NCBI GenBank assembly: GCA_963624975.1
Contig: CAVFRF010000051.1
Location: forward strand, 1 to 51,647
DNA length: 51,647 bases
Source: CAVLCC01 sp963624975
Lineage (GTDB): Bacteria; Actinomycetota; Coriobacteriia; Coriobacteriales; CADBOM01
Direction of reading: 5' to 3'
In this document: positions 39,703 through 48,465 of the stretch, in pieces
Layout of the letters: each line of letters begins with the position of its first letter
Position numbering within the stretch: position 1 is the first letter of the stretch
The notes under the pieces: model-generated
Told to the model about the DNA's origin: nothing
The model's input: the letters and a program-made list of their open reading frames with translations, nothing else
Database searches by the model: none
Program-made: the position numbers and the translations under genes

Positions 39703-41559
39703 TTACGAACCCAAGACCGCGCGGCGGATCATCAGCATGTATTCCTCGGCGCCCTCGGGGCGCACGTGGGTGCCGTCGTCCCAGAACCAGTCGTCGTGGC
39801 CCGCGCTGGTGGAATACCAGTCGATCACGCTCACGTTGTCGTGCTTCTGCGCCACCTGGGCAAACAGCTCGTTGTTCATGTCCTGCAAGTCTTCGGGCAC
39901 CCTGTTGTTCACGAGGAATACCTTCTTGCCGGCGGCCGCGTCTATCAGGGCTTCCACGTCGTCCTCGGTCGCAAGGCCGTTCGTGCCCAGCGCGAACACC
40001 ACCACGTCGGGGTTGTAACCGCTCTCGACAGCAGCCTCGTAGCACGGCACTCCTTTGATGAGCTGCCTGCTCACCTCGGCATCGATGTAGCCGTTGGGGA
40101 ATATCTCCTCGAACTGATCCTTGCAGCCCGCCGCCACCGAATCGCCTATGAGCAGCAGGTTCAGATTGGTGGTGCCCGACTCGTCGACCGCGTACACCAT
40201 CTTGTCGATCTGCTTGTTGAGGTCGAGCGCCTGGATCTTCTCGTAGGTGGTCTTGGGAGGCTCGAGGTGATTGACCTCGTAGTAAGCCCACGCCGGGCCC
40301 ACGGCCAGCAGCACCACCGCGGCAATCGCCAGCACCGAGACCACCGCGCTGCCGGGGAATCGGTTCATGAAGAAGCTCACCGGCCCCTTTCGTGCCGCCT
40401 CGCGCAGCGACTCTCCGATGCGACCCGAACCGTAGCGTTGCTCCACGAAGGCGTACGACAGGCAGGCCACCGCCGCGATGGCGGCGAATTCCAGCAGCCA
40501 GCCAAGCCAGCCGATGTCGATGGTGCGGGTGGCTGGGTTCATGATGAGCAGGAGCGGGTAGTGCCACAGGTAAACCGCGTACGACCTGGCGCCCACGATG
40601 CCGAACGGACGCAGGCCCAGAAGCTTGCCGAGCAGGCTATGCGGGTTGGAAACCGCCATGATCGCCACGGCCGACAGCACCGCCACCAGCAGCAGTCCGC
40701 CGGTGTAGAGGAACGTGGTGTAGCCGTTGACCGCGAACGACATCGCGACGATGGCCGCAAGGCTTGCAAGCCCCAGGGCATCGGACACGAAGCGGTTGCT
40801 CTGCACGACGGCCAAAACGCGCTGCAGGATGGACGCGCCATGCCCCGCACCCGCCGCAGCCAGCCCCTCGCGTTGCAGCTCGGTGCCCCCGAGAGGCACG
40901 GCGATGCCCAGGAAGCAGCCCACCATTATCTCGGCCAGGCGGGTGTCGGTGCCGTAGTACACGCGGCTGGCGTCGCCCGACGACCCGAGCTTCAGCACCA
41001 TGAGCAAAAACGACAGCGCCGTGAGAGCCGCAGCCACCACGAGCAGGGTGCGCTTGCGCGGGCTGATGCGGCATACCAGCATGAGAACCAGCGGCCATAC
41101 CAGGTAGAACTGGAACAGCACCGCCAGGTACCAGAAATGCGTGAGCGGAGAGGGCAGTCCCGAAGCCGCGAAGTACGACAGGTCCTGGATGAGATACCAC
41201 CAGTTGCTGAAGAACACGAGCGCGGGCACCGCATCGGGCTGCATCTTCTGAAGCAGCTCGGGTGCAAAGATCGCCGACAGGATCGCCGTGGCCAGCACCA
41301 CCACGACCATGGTGGGCCAGAGACGCCGGACTCGCTTGATCACGTAGGTCTTGTAGTCGATGGTGCCGGTGGAGTCGAGCTGCGCGAGCAAGCTCGTGGT
41401 GATGAGGTATCCCGACACCACGAAAAACACCGTGACCCCGAGGAAGCCTCCCGGCAGCCACGCGGAGTTGGCGTGGTAGAGCACGACCCCCAAGATCGCC
41501 AGGACGCGCAGCCCGTCGAGGCCTGCGACATGTGGCTTGGCTCCACTCACCTCAAGCAT
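39703..41559 (-). CDS. Acyltransferase-3/SGNH membrane O-acetyltransferase (OatA-like)
   Basis: 618 residues. An N-terminal acyltransferase-3 domain (about 1-400, roughly ten to eleven helices) has GLDGLRVLAILGVVLYH, FFVVSGYLIT and YLWHYPLL. A C-terminal extracytoplasmic SGNH domain (about 445-618) has GDSVAAGC (Ser nucleophile), an ALGTNG block and the DDGTHVRPEGA Asp/His end. It would move acetyl groups across the membrane onto peptidoglycan or a surface polysaccharide. It starts 3 nt after uppP; an alternative GTG at 41550 is better spaced from AGGGG. Last gene of the polysaccharide operon. Confidence 0.9.
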   Translation of the reverse strand: MLEVSGAKPHVAGLDGLRVLAILGVVLYHANSAWLPGGFLGVTVFFVVSGYLITTSLLAQLDSTGTIDYKTYVIKRVRRLWPTMVVVVLATAILSAIFAPELLQKMQPDAVPALVFFSNWWYLIQDLSYFAASGLPSPLTHFWYLAVLFQFYLVWPLVLMLVCRISPRKRTLLVVAAALTALSFLLMVLKLGSSGDASRVYYGTDTRLAEIMVGCFLGIAVPLGGTELQREGLAAAGAGHGASILQRVLAVVQSNRFVSDALGLASLAAIVAMSFAVNGYTTFLYTGGLLLVAVLSAVAIMAVSNPHSLLGKLLGLRPFGIVGARSYAVYLWHYPLLLIMNPATRTIDIGWLGWLLEFAAIAAVACLSYAFVEQRYGSGRIGESLREAARKGPVSFFMNRFPGSAVVSVLAIAAVVLLAVGPAWAYYEVNHLEPPKTTYEKIQALDLNKQIDKMVYAVDESGTTNLNLLLIGDSVAAGCKDQFEEIFPNGYIDAEVSRQLIKGVPCYEAAVESGYNPDVVVFALGTNGLATEDDVEALIDAAAGKKVFLVNNRVPEDLQDMNNELFAQVAQKHDNVSVIDWYSTSAGHDDWFWDDGTHVRPEGAEEYMLMIRRAVLGS

Positions 41560-41562
41560 CCC

Positions 41563-42597
41563 CTACTGCATGATCATGAGCTGGCCGGTGGCCCCGAAGA
41601 ACACCAGCAGCAGCACGCCCACAGCGATACGGTACCAGCCGAAGATGCTGAAGTCGTTCTTCTTGATGTAGCCCATGAGAAACTTGATCGCCACGACCGA
41701 CACCACGAACGCCACCAGCACGCCAGCGACGAGCACCGCTATCTCGGTCTGCGTCATGGCAAGGCCTCCCAGCACGAACTTGGCGGCTTTGACCAGGCCC
41801 CAGCCCAGCATGATGGGGATGGCCAAGAAGAACGTGAACTCCGCCGAAGCCGAGCGCGACACGCCCGTAAGCATGCCGCCGATGATGGTGGCGCCAGAGC
41901 GGCTGGTGCCGGGGATGATGGCCAGCACCTGGAAGAATCCGATCTTGAGCGCGGTCTTGATGTCGATCTGGCTCACATCGTTGATGCGAAAGATGCTTTC
42001 CTCGACAGGCTGCGGCTCCGCGTCGGCGCCCGTGCCGCCAGACATACCCGCCGCACCCATGGCGCGTCCCGTGTTCGGGTCCTTCACGTGCCTGCCGCCG
42101 CGTTGGACCGCGGGCTCGCCAGCGCCAACGCCCGTGCCGCCAAGCGACGCTGCAACGCCCGACATGCGCAGATCCCTCACCTTGCGGCGGTTGCGCTTCT
42201 CCAGCACGACGAACACGATGCCGTACACGATGAGCATCGCGGCCACCGTCACGGCGTTGTAGAAGTGCTCGTTCACCCAGTCGTCGAACAGCAGGCCGAT
42301 CACGGCGGCGGGGATGCACCCGATGAGCACCATGCCCCACAGCCTCCACGTGCCCCTGCGCTGATCTGCGGATTTCTTGCGCGAGAACGGGTTGAGCTTG
42401 TTGAAGTACAGCAGCACCACTGCCATGATGGCGCCGATCTGGATTATCACCAGGAACATCGCCAGAAATTCCGCCGACACGTCGAGCTTCACGAACTCGT
42501 CCACTATGATCATGTGCCCCGTGGACGATATGGGGAGCCATTCGGTGATGCCCTCCACCACGCCCAGAACTACTGCCTTGACGATCTCTAGAATCAT
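41563..42597 (-). CDS. uppP: Undecaprenyl-diphosphatase UppP (BacA) with an enlarged loop
   Basis: Dephosphorylates undecaprenyl diphosphate to recycle the lipid carrier. Family motifs are EGITEWLPISSTGH (about 15-28) and PGTSRSGATI (about 230-239), and there are eight hydrophobic helices. At 344 residues it is about 70 longer than usual; the surplus is a Gly- and Ala-rich hydrophilic stretch (about 140-205) between helices. The gene lies after the serine-acetyltransferase-like gene and 3 nt before the acyltransferase gene. Confidence 0.92.
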   Translation of the reverse strand: MILEIVKAVVLGVVEGITEWLPISSTGHMIIVDEFVKLDVSAEFLAMFLVIIQIGAIMAVVLLYFNKLNPFSRKKSADQRRGTWRLWGMVLIGCIPAAVIGLLFDDWVNEHFYNAVTVAAMLIVYGIVFVVLEKRNRRKVRDLRMSGVAASLGGTGVGAGEPAVQRGGRHVKDPNTGRAMGAAGMSGGTGADAEPQPVEESIFRINDVSQIDIKTALKIGFFQVLAIIPGTSRSGATIIGGMLTGVSRSASAEFTFFLAIPIMLGWGLVKAAKFVLGGLAMTQTEIAVLVAGVLVAFVVSVVAIKFLMGYIKKNDFSIFGWYRIAVGVLLLVFFGATGQLMIMQ

Positions 42598-42669
42598 GAA
42601 GTAACGCTACCCTTCCGGTAATGAACCTCTCTTGCTTGCCGCTGCTGCCCGCGCCTCCCCGCGCTGCCG

Positions 42670-43599
42670 CTACTCGTTGAACCAGTTGTCGGCATGCGGG
42701 CACTTGCTCGAAAGCGCGTTTTGCGTAACAGCCGCCACGCGCGCGCCCGGAGGCGTGGACTCGGTAACGAAGGCGCTGCCTCCGATGATCGAGCCTTCCC
42801 CGATCACGGTATCGCCGCCAAGCACGCTGGCGTTGGAGTAGATCGTGACGTTGTCGCAGATGGTGGGATGGCGCTTCTCGCCCGACAGCCTCTGCCCCGC
42901 GCGGGTGGAGAGTGCGCCGAGCGTGACGCCCTGGTAGATCTTCACATGCTCGCCGATGATGGTGGTCTCGCCGATCACCACGCCGGTGGCATGGTCGATG
43001 AAGAAGTACTCGCCGATCTGCGCGCCGGAGTTGATGTCCACGCCGGTCTGCGCGTGCGCGTACTCGGTCATGATGCGCGGGATGAGCGGCACGTTCTTCA
43101 CATACAGCTCGTGCGCCACGCGGTACACGAATATCGCGTAGAAGCCGGGGTAGGAGAAGATTATCTCCTCCTTGCTCTGCGCCGCCGGGTCGCCATCGTA
43201 GGCGGCCTGCACGTCTTTGAGCAGCATCTCCTGCAGCGCCGGGATGCGCGACATGAAGTGGTCGCAGGCATCGGCTACCACGCGGTCGATGTCTTCGGGG
43301 CTGTGGGCGCAGGCATCGCCCTGCTTCTCGCATGCAAACGAGAACGCCTCGTGCAGCTGGCGGCACAGCTCGTCCTGTATGCGGATGAGGGTGTCGCCGA
43401 TGAAGTACTCCGGATCGGTGCCCGTGGGAATCTCGGGTCCGAAGTAGCGCGGAAACATGACCCTGCGCACGTTGTCGAGGATGTCGATCACCGCGTTCTT
43501 GTTGGGAAAGTGGTGGTCAGGGTGGGTGAAGAAAATCTCCTCGGCCTGATAGTTTTGCGCGATCATGCCCACGGCGTGGTTCAGGTCGAATCCCGGCAT
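42670..43599 (-). CDS. Serine O-acetyltransferase-like protein (CysE/EpsC type)
   Basis: 309 residues. An N-terminal helical domain (about 1-170) leads to a left-handed beta-helix of hexapeptide repeats: GVDINSGAQIGEYFFIDHAT, then GVVIGETTIIGE and VTLGALS. It ends in a C-terminal tail. The DHATGVVIGE block and H-P-T after the loop match serine acetyltransferases, which make O-acetylserine for cysteine synthesis. The start at 43599 has AGGAGG upstream; earlier in-frame ATGs lack this. No cysteine synthase is adjacent, and the gene sits inside a polysaccharide operon, so acetylation of a sugar is a possible alternative. Confidence 0.8.
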   Translation of the reverse strand: MPGFDLNHAVGMIAQNYQAEEIFFTHPDHHFPNKNAVIDILDNVRRVMFPRYFGPEIPTGTDPEYFIGDTLIRIQDELCRQLHEAFSFACEKQGDACAHSPEDIDRVVADACDHFMSRIPALQEMLLKDVQAAYDGDPAAQSKEEIIFSYPGFYAIFVYRVAHELYVKNVPLIPRIMTEYAHAQTGVDINSGAQIGEYFFIDHATGVVIGETTIIGEHVKIYQGVTLGALSTRAGQRLSGEKRHPTICDNVTIYSNASVLGGDTVIGEGSIIGGSAFVTESTPPGARVAAVTQNALSSKCPHADNWFNE

Positions 43600-43627
43600 G
43601 GCGTTGTCCTCCTCGTGTTGCATCTGG

Positions 43628-46045
43628 CTAGCCTCGAGACTTTCCGGCCAGCTTGCCCATGGCATGTGCGATGCCATGGTCGCGGATCACATACTTGAGA
43701 CGCAGGGCCTTGGCCTCGAGGTCGCTGGGCGCCTTGGCTCCGGCGGCCACGTCGAGCGCGATGCGTGCAAGCTCGGCATCCTGCGCGTTCATAACCGGGG
43801 AGCCTGCCGCCCCCTCGCCAATCCCCAGCAGCTCCTGCAGGTTCTGGATGCCCAGCGCCTCCGCGAAGGCCAGCCCGAACCGGGGCAGCAGCTCGGCGCG
43901 GTCCGGCGCGTCGAGACAGAAGATTCCGTAGAGCACGTAGTCCACCGACCAGTGCGCGATCTGCGCCAGGCGGCGCATGCGCTCTTCGTGGTCGAGCTGC
44001 GCGGGCGTGGCAACCTCGCCAGACACGTCGGCCTCGCTGTAAAGCTCGCGCCAGCGGGCCAGCACCCTGCGCGCCACCTCGATGTGCTTGCCCATCACCT
44101 CGGCGGAGCCGAAGTCGATGCCTGCCGTGAGCGACCCCTCGCGGGCCACCCTGTAGCGGTAGATCTTGTTAGAGATCAGCGCGACCCTGCGGGCGACCGG
44201 ATACGCGCTGAGGTAGAACAGCTCGTCCTCGCCGTAGCGCAAGGTCTCGTCGAAGCTCAAATTCTCCCTCTCCAAGAACGCCTTGGTGCAAGACGTGCGC
44301 GGGTAGGGATGCGACGCCTCTTCGAATATGAGGCGCGAGCTGTAGCCGTTGAACACCGCGTCGCGCGGGCTGAGGTGCTTGACCAGCCATTGGTCGCCGC
44401 CGCAGTCGGGCACGCACTCGGCGCCGAACGTCACGATGTCGGCACACGTGTCGGCAAACGCGCACACGATGCGCTTGCATGCGTTGGGAGCGTAGGCGTC
44501 GTCGGCGTCCAGGAACGCAACCACGGGCGCATCGGATGCGGCGATGCCGGAGTTGCGCGCGGCGGAGAGTCCGCCGTTGGGCTGGTCGACTATCTTGATG
44601 CGCGGGTCGCGCTCGGCGTAGCTGGCCAGCACCCGGCGACTGCCGTCGGTGGAGCCGTCGTCCACGCACACTATCTGGATGCGCTCGAGGGTCTGCGCCA
44701 GCAGCGAGTCGAGGCATTCGCCAACGTAGCCCTCAACGTTGTACACCGGCACCACAACCGAGACCATGGGTCCGGTGCCCCAGTCGATCGGATCGGGAGT
44801 CGGCACGGGCTGCGGCTTGCGAGCTCCAGCTTGCGCAGCACTCTCGGACTGCTCGCCGAGCGCCGGGTCGTCGTCGCTAGCATCGCTGTCGTCGCTGGCA
44901 TCGCACGCCAGCATCTCGTCCAGTTCAGCCGTCTCTTCGACCGCACCTGTCTCGGCTCGTCTGCCGCGAAGCTTGTGGTCCGCGATCCTGGCCATCAGAG
45001 ACGGGCCGCCCAGGGCCATATACCTGTGCAGCACGTCGACCTTGCTCTCGCTCGGAAACTTGGCGCGCAGTTCGCAGAAGCGCGCCGGGTCGCTGGCGAT
45101 GCAGCGGTAGTCGGCCTCTCCCGCCGGGTCGAACATGCCGAAGTCCACGATGCCGGCCTGCATGTCGGCGGCGAACTCCTCCGAAGCCCGTGCCACGAAA
45201 TCGCCTCGCAGCTCGGGTGCCAGCCTCTCGAAGTTCCACATATACGTGTTGAACTTCATGCGCGCCAGCACGTGCTCCAGGTCGCGCTCCTCAACGATCG
45301 AGCAGCGTCCGCTCTCGCGCCTCTCGTGCAGCCAGCGGGCCATCTCGGCATACTCGTCGCACACGCAGAACACCTTGCCCGGCGAGTTGACCGACGACTT
45401 CTCGTTGTCCTGCCTGTAGCTCAGCACCTGCGCCGTGTCGAACACAACGCGCTCGGCCGATGCCCACACCTTGAAGTTGAACCCCGCATCCTGGTACGAC
45501 GCGCCGGGCGTGGTCAGAAAGCCGATGCCATTCTCGACGAGGAAGCTGCGCCTGTACACCGCCGACCATATGGAGGGCTTGCGGTAGAAAATCTCGCGTT
45601 CCTGCTGCGGATCCACCACCCTGCCGGTCCACGAAGGGTCCACGATGCCGAACGCCACGCGGCGCGACACCGGGCACGACCAGTAGAGCCAGAAGTCGGC
45701 CTTGGCCACGTCGGCCTGCGCCTCGTCGGCCAGCTCCACCAGACGCTCGAGCGCGTCGCGCTCCAAGACGTCGTCGCTCTCGAGGATCGCCACATACTCG
45801 CCCGTGGCCTTCGCCAGCCCCTGGTTCATGGAGTCGCCGTAGCCCGAGTTGGGCTTGTGGATCGCGCGGAATCGCGGGTCCTCTTCCGCATAGCGGTCCA
45901 CGATCTGCGGCGACGAGTCGGTCGAGCCGTCGTCGATGCAGATCACCTCTATGTCGGAGAGGGTCTGCCGCCTGGCCGAATCGAGGCACTCCTCGAGGTA
46001 GCGCTCGACGTTGCAGATGGGAATGAGCAGAGAGACCTTGGGCAC
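43628..46045 (-). CDS. Two-domain family 2 glycosyltransferase
   Basis: 805 residues with two GT-A domains. The first (about 1-330) starts VSLLIPICNVERYLEECLDS and has CIDDGSTD and ILESDD. The second (about 425-690) starts VSVVVPVYNVEGYVGECLDS with CVDDGSTD and FLDADD. An acidic linker (about 380-420) separates them. Both contain the Asp motifs for nucleotide-sugar and metal binding, so both may be active. There is no membrane segment. GTG start with AAGGAG 7 nt upstream, overlapping the stop of the preceding gene. The first domain is clearly homologous to the neighbouring single-domain enzyme. Confidence 0.9.
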   Translation of the reverse strand: MPKVSLLIPICNVERYLEECLDSARRQTLSDIEVICIDDGSTDSSPQIVDRYAEEDPRFRAIHKPNSGYGDSMNQGLAKATGEYVAILESDDVLERDALERLVELADEAQADVAKADFWLYWSCPVSRRVAFGIVDPSWTGRVVDPQQEREIFYRKPSIWSAVYRRSFLVENGIGFLTTPGASYQDAGFNFKVWASAERVVFDTAQVLSYRQDNEKSSVNSPGKVFCVCDEYAEMARWLHERRESGRCSIVEERDLEHVLARMKFNTYMWNFERLAPELRGDFVARASEEFAADMQAGIVDFGMFDPAGEADYRCIASDPARFCELRAKFPSESKVDVLHRYMALGGPSLMARIADHKLRGRRAETGAVEETAELDEMLACDASDDSDASDDDPALGEQSESAAQAGARKPQPVPTPDPIDWGTGPMVSVVVPVYNVEGYVGECLDSLLAQTLERIQIVCVDDGSTDGSRRVLASYAERDPRIKIVDQPNGGLSAARNSGIAASDAPVVAFLDADDAYAPNACKRIVCAFADTCADIVTFGAECVPDCGGDQWLVKHLSPRDAVFNGYSSRLIFEEASHPYPRTSCTKAFLERENLSFDETLRYGEDELFYLSAYPVARRVALISNKIYRYRVAREGSLTAGIDFGSAEVMGKHIEVARRVLARWRELYSEADVSGEVATPAQLDHEERMRRLAQIAHWSVDYVLYGIFCLDAPDRAELLPRFGLAFAEALGIQNLQELLGIGEGAAGSPVMNAQDAELARIALDVAAGAKAPSDLEAKALRLKYVIRDHGIAHAMGKLAGKSRG

Positions 46046-46055
46046 TGGTGGCTCC

Positions 46056-47234
46056 TTACTGCCGGTTGGCTATGGTAGAGCGAACCGTCTTCAGCCCGCC
46101 GATCTTGAAGTAGTATGCGGCCTTCGCGGCCTTGGTGACCTTGGCTGGATACAGCTTGAGAAAGCGCAGCGGAGAATCCAGCAGGAAGTGCAGGTTCTTG
46201 CGCTGGTAGGGCGCGAAGAGCGCCGGCGAGTAGTCGCCTTCGTTGACCCCGCGGGCGAGGTCGCCCACCATGGTGTCCAGGAATTCGGCGCGAAGCTCCG
46301 GAGCCAGACGCTCGAAGTTCCACATGTAGGAATCGTAGCGCAGCCGGAACAGGTAGGGGCGCAGCTTGGCACGAGCCGGCACCGCGTCCACGAAGTCTTC
46401 CATCGAGTCGAACTCGTCGCACACGCAGAAGACCTTCTTGGGGTTGTTGACCGACGACTGCTCGTTGTCCTGCCTGTAGTGCAAGATGGGCTTGCCGGCG
46501 CACACGATCTTGCGCGCGCATGCCCACACCTTGAAGGTGAAGCCCAGATCCTGAAAGCTCGCCCCCGGGGTCTCGAGCATCTTGAGGCCGTTGCCCAGCA
46601 AAAACGAGCGCTTGTAGATGGCCGACCACACGGAAGGGTTGGCGAAAAAGATCTGCGGCTCTTGCCACGCGTCGAACACGTGCCCCGTCATCTCTTCCGA
46701 AATCACGCCGGCCTCCACGTTGCGCTCCTTGGGGGTCGACCAGTAGAACCAGTAATCGCCCTTCACCACGTCGGCGTTGGCGGCATCGGCCAGCTTCACC
46801 AGCGTTTGCAGGGCGTCTGGCTCGAAGAAATCGTCGGACTCGAGTATGGCGATGTAGCGGCCGCGAGCCTGCTGCAGCCCCATGTTGATGGAGGCTCCGT
46901 AACCGGAGTTATCCTTGTCGATGACCCTGAAGCGCGGGTCGGCATCCAGGTACTCCTGCACGATCTGACGAGAGCCGTCCTGCGAGCCATCGTTGATGCA
47001 CACCACCTCGAAGTCGTCGAGAGTCTGCGCCACCAGCGAGTCGAGCGCCTCTCGGATGTAGCGCTCCACGTTGTAGATGGGCACCAGCACCGACACCGCC
47101 GGCTGCCGCGTCGCCTCCACCTTGTCTAGGATACCGAGGTCGCCGTCTTCGAACGCCACGTCGGCGCAAGCCTCCTCGAAGCCCTCGCCCAGCGCGTGCT
47201 TCGCTATGTGGGCGCCGCCCTTTTCGCTAGCCAT
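46056..47234 (-). CDS. Family 2 glycosyltransferase
   Basis: 392 residues. After about 45 variable acidic residues a GT-A domain begins (VSVLVPIYNVERYIREALDS), with CINDGSQD, ILESDD, and a C-terminal half sharing SYMWNFERLAPELR with the adjacent two-domain enzyme. The paralogy suggests duplication within the operon. It would transfer a sugar, perhaps from UDP-glucose or UDP-glucuronate made by the upstream genes. The start at 47234 follows the ugd stop by 7 nt with TAGGA as ribosome site; longer frames lack support. Confidence 0.9.
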   Translation of the reverse strand: MASEKGGAHIAKHALGEGFEEACADVAFEDGDLGILDKVEATRQPAVSVLVPIYNVERYIREALDSLVAQTLDDFEVVCINDGSQDGSRQIVQEYLDADPRFRVIDKDNSGYGASINMGLQQARGRYIAILESDDFFEPDALQTLVKLADAANADVVKGDYWFYWSTPKERNVEAGVISEEMTGHVFDAWQEPQIFFANPSVWSAIYKRSFLLGNGLKMLETPGASFQDLGFTFKVWACARKIVCAGKPILHYRQDNEQSSVNNPKKVFCVCDEFDSMEDFVDAVPARAKLRPYLFRLRYDSYMWNFERLAPELRAEFLDTMVGDLARGVNEGDYSPALFAPYQRKNLHFLLDSPLRFLKLYPAKVTKAAKAAYYFKIGGLKTVRSTIANRQ

Positions 47235-47241
47235 AAGCGTC

Positions 47242-48465
47242 CTAATCCCTCTCAAACAGGTCGCGGGTAAACACCTTGTCTTCCACGTCGGACAGCTCGG
47301 AGTTCCAGCGGTTGGCCACGATGAGGTCGCTTCGGCGCTTGAAGCTCTCGAGGTCGTGGGTAACCTCGATGCCGAAGAACTCCTCGGCATCCAGCTCGGG
47401 CTCGTAGAGCAGCATCGCCATGCCATCCGGAGCGTCCTGCGCCATGCGCTTGATCACGCCCTGCACCGACGACGAGCGGAAGTTGTCGGAACCCGTCTTC
47501 ATGGTGAGGCGGTATATGCCCACCGTGCGGGCACCCGCATCTCGGGCAGTTTCCAGCACGCGGCTCGCGATGTAGTCCTTGCGGGTGCGGTTGGCCTGCA
47601 CGATGGCGCCGATGATGTCCTGTGGAACCCCCTGGTAGTTGGCCAGGAGCTGCTTGGTGTCTTTGGGCAGGCAGTAGCCGCCATATCCGAACGACGGGTT
47701 GTTGTAGTGGTTGCCGATCCTGGGGTCGAGGCACACGCCGCGGATGATCTGCTCGGCATCGAGGCCGCGCACCAGCGAATAGGTGTCCAGCTCGTTGAAG
47801 TAGGCCACGCGAAGCGCCAGATAGGTGTTGGAGAAGAGCTTGACCGCCTCGGCCTCGGTGGAGTTCATGACTAGCACCTCGGCCGGCTCGTCGGCGCCTT
47901 CGAGCAGCATGTTCGCGAAGGTCTGGGCCGCCTCGCGCTGCTGCGCGTCGCCATCGGCGGCTGCCGTGCCCACGGCGGGCATGCCCACGATGATGCGCGA
48001 CGGATGCAGGTTGTCGTAGAGGGCGTGCCCCTCGCGAAGGAACTCCGGAGAGAACAGGAAGCGGCCCTGCGGGTAGCGCGCGGCAAGCTGCTCGGTGTAG
48101 CCCACCGGCACGGTGGACTTGACCACCATCTGCGCCTGCGAGCCGCACTCCAGCACCAGTTCCACGACCTCTTCCACATGGGTGGTGTCGAAGAAGTTCT
48201 GCTCGGAATCGTAGTCGGTAGGGGTGGCGATGATCACGAAGTCGGCATCGCGATAGGCCGCCGCGCCGTCGAGCGTGGCCGTGAGCCTGTGCTGCCCGTC
48301 GGCCAGCGCCGCCTCTATCTCGGCATCGGCGATGGGCGACTTGCCTTCGTTGATGAGGTCGACCTTCTCGGCCACCACGTCCACGGCCACCACGTCGTTG
48401 CGCTTCGACAGAAGGGTCGCCAGCGACAGCCCCACATATCCCGTTCCTGCAACCGCGATCTTCAT
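47242..48465 (-). CDS. ugd: UDP-glucose 6-dehydrogenase
   Basis: 407 residues. Oxidises UDP-glucose to UDP-glucuronate with two NAD+. A Rossmann start MKIAVAGTGYVGLS (about 1-14), STVPVGYTE, and the catalytic Cys in GYGGYCLPKDTKQ (about 258) are visible, with a C-terminal UDP-binding domain. Its ATG shares one base with the galU stop (TAATG). The galU-ugd pair channels glucose-1-phosphate toward UDP-glucuronate for the following glycosyltransferases. A UDP-N-acetyl-sugar dehydrogenase is less likely given galU. Confidence 0.92.
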   Translation of the reverse strand: MKIAVAGTGYVGLSLATLLSKRNDVVAVDVVAEKVDLINEGKSPIADAEIEAALADGQHRLTATLDGAAAYRDADFVIIATPTDYDSEQNFFDTTHVEEVVELVLECGSQAQMVVKSTVPVGYTEQLAARYPQGRFLFSPEFLREGHALYDNLHPSRIIVGMPAVGTAAADGDAQQREAAQTFANMLLEGADEPAEVLVMNSTEAEAVKLFSNTYLALRVAYFNELDTYSLVRGLDAEQIIRGVCLDPRIGNHYNNPSFGYGGYCLPKDTKQLLANYQGVPQDIIGAIVQANRTRKDYIASRVLETARDAGARTVGIYRLTMKTGSDNFRSSSVQGVIKRMAQDAPDGMAMLLYEPELDAEEFFGIEVTHDLESFKRRSDLIVANRWNSELSDVEDKVFTRDLFERD

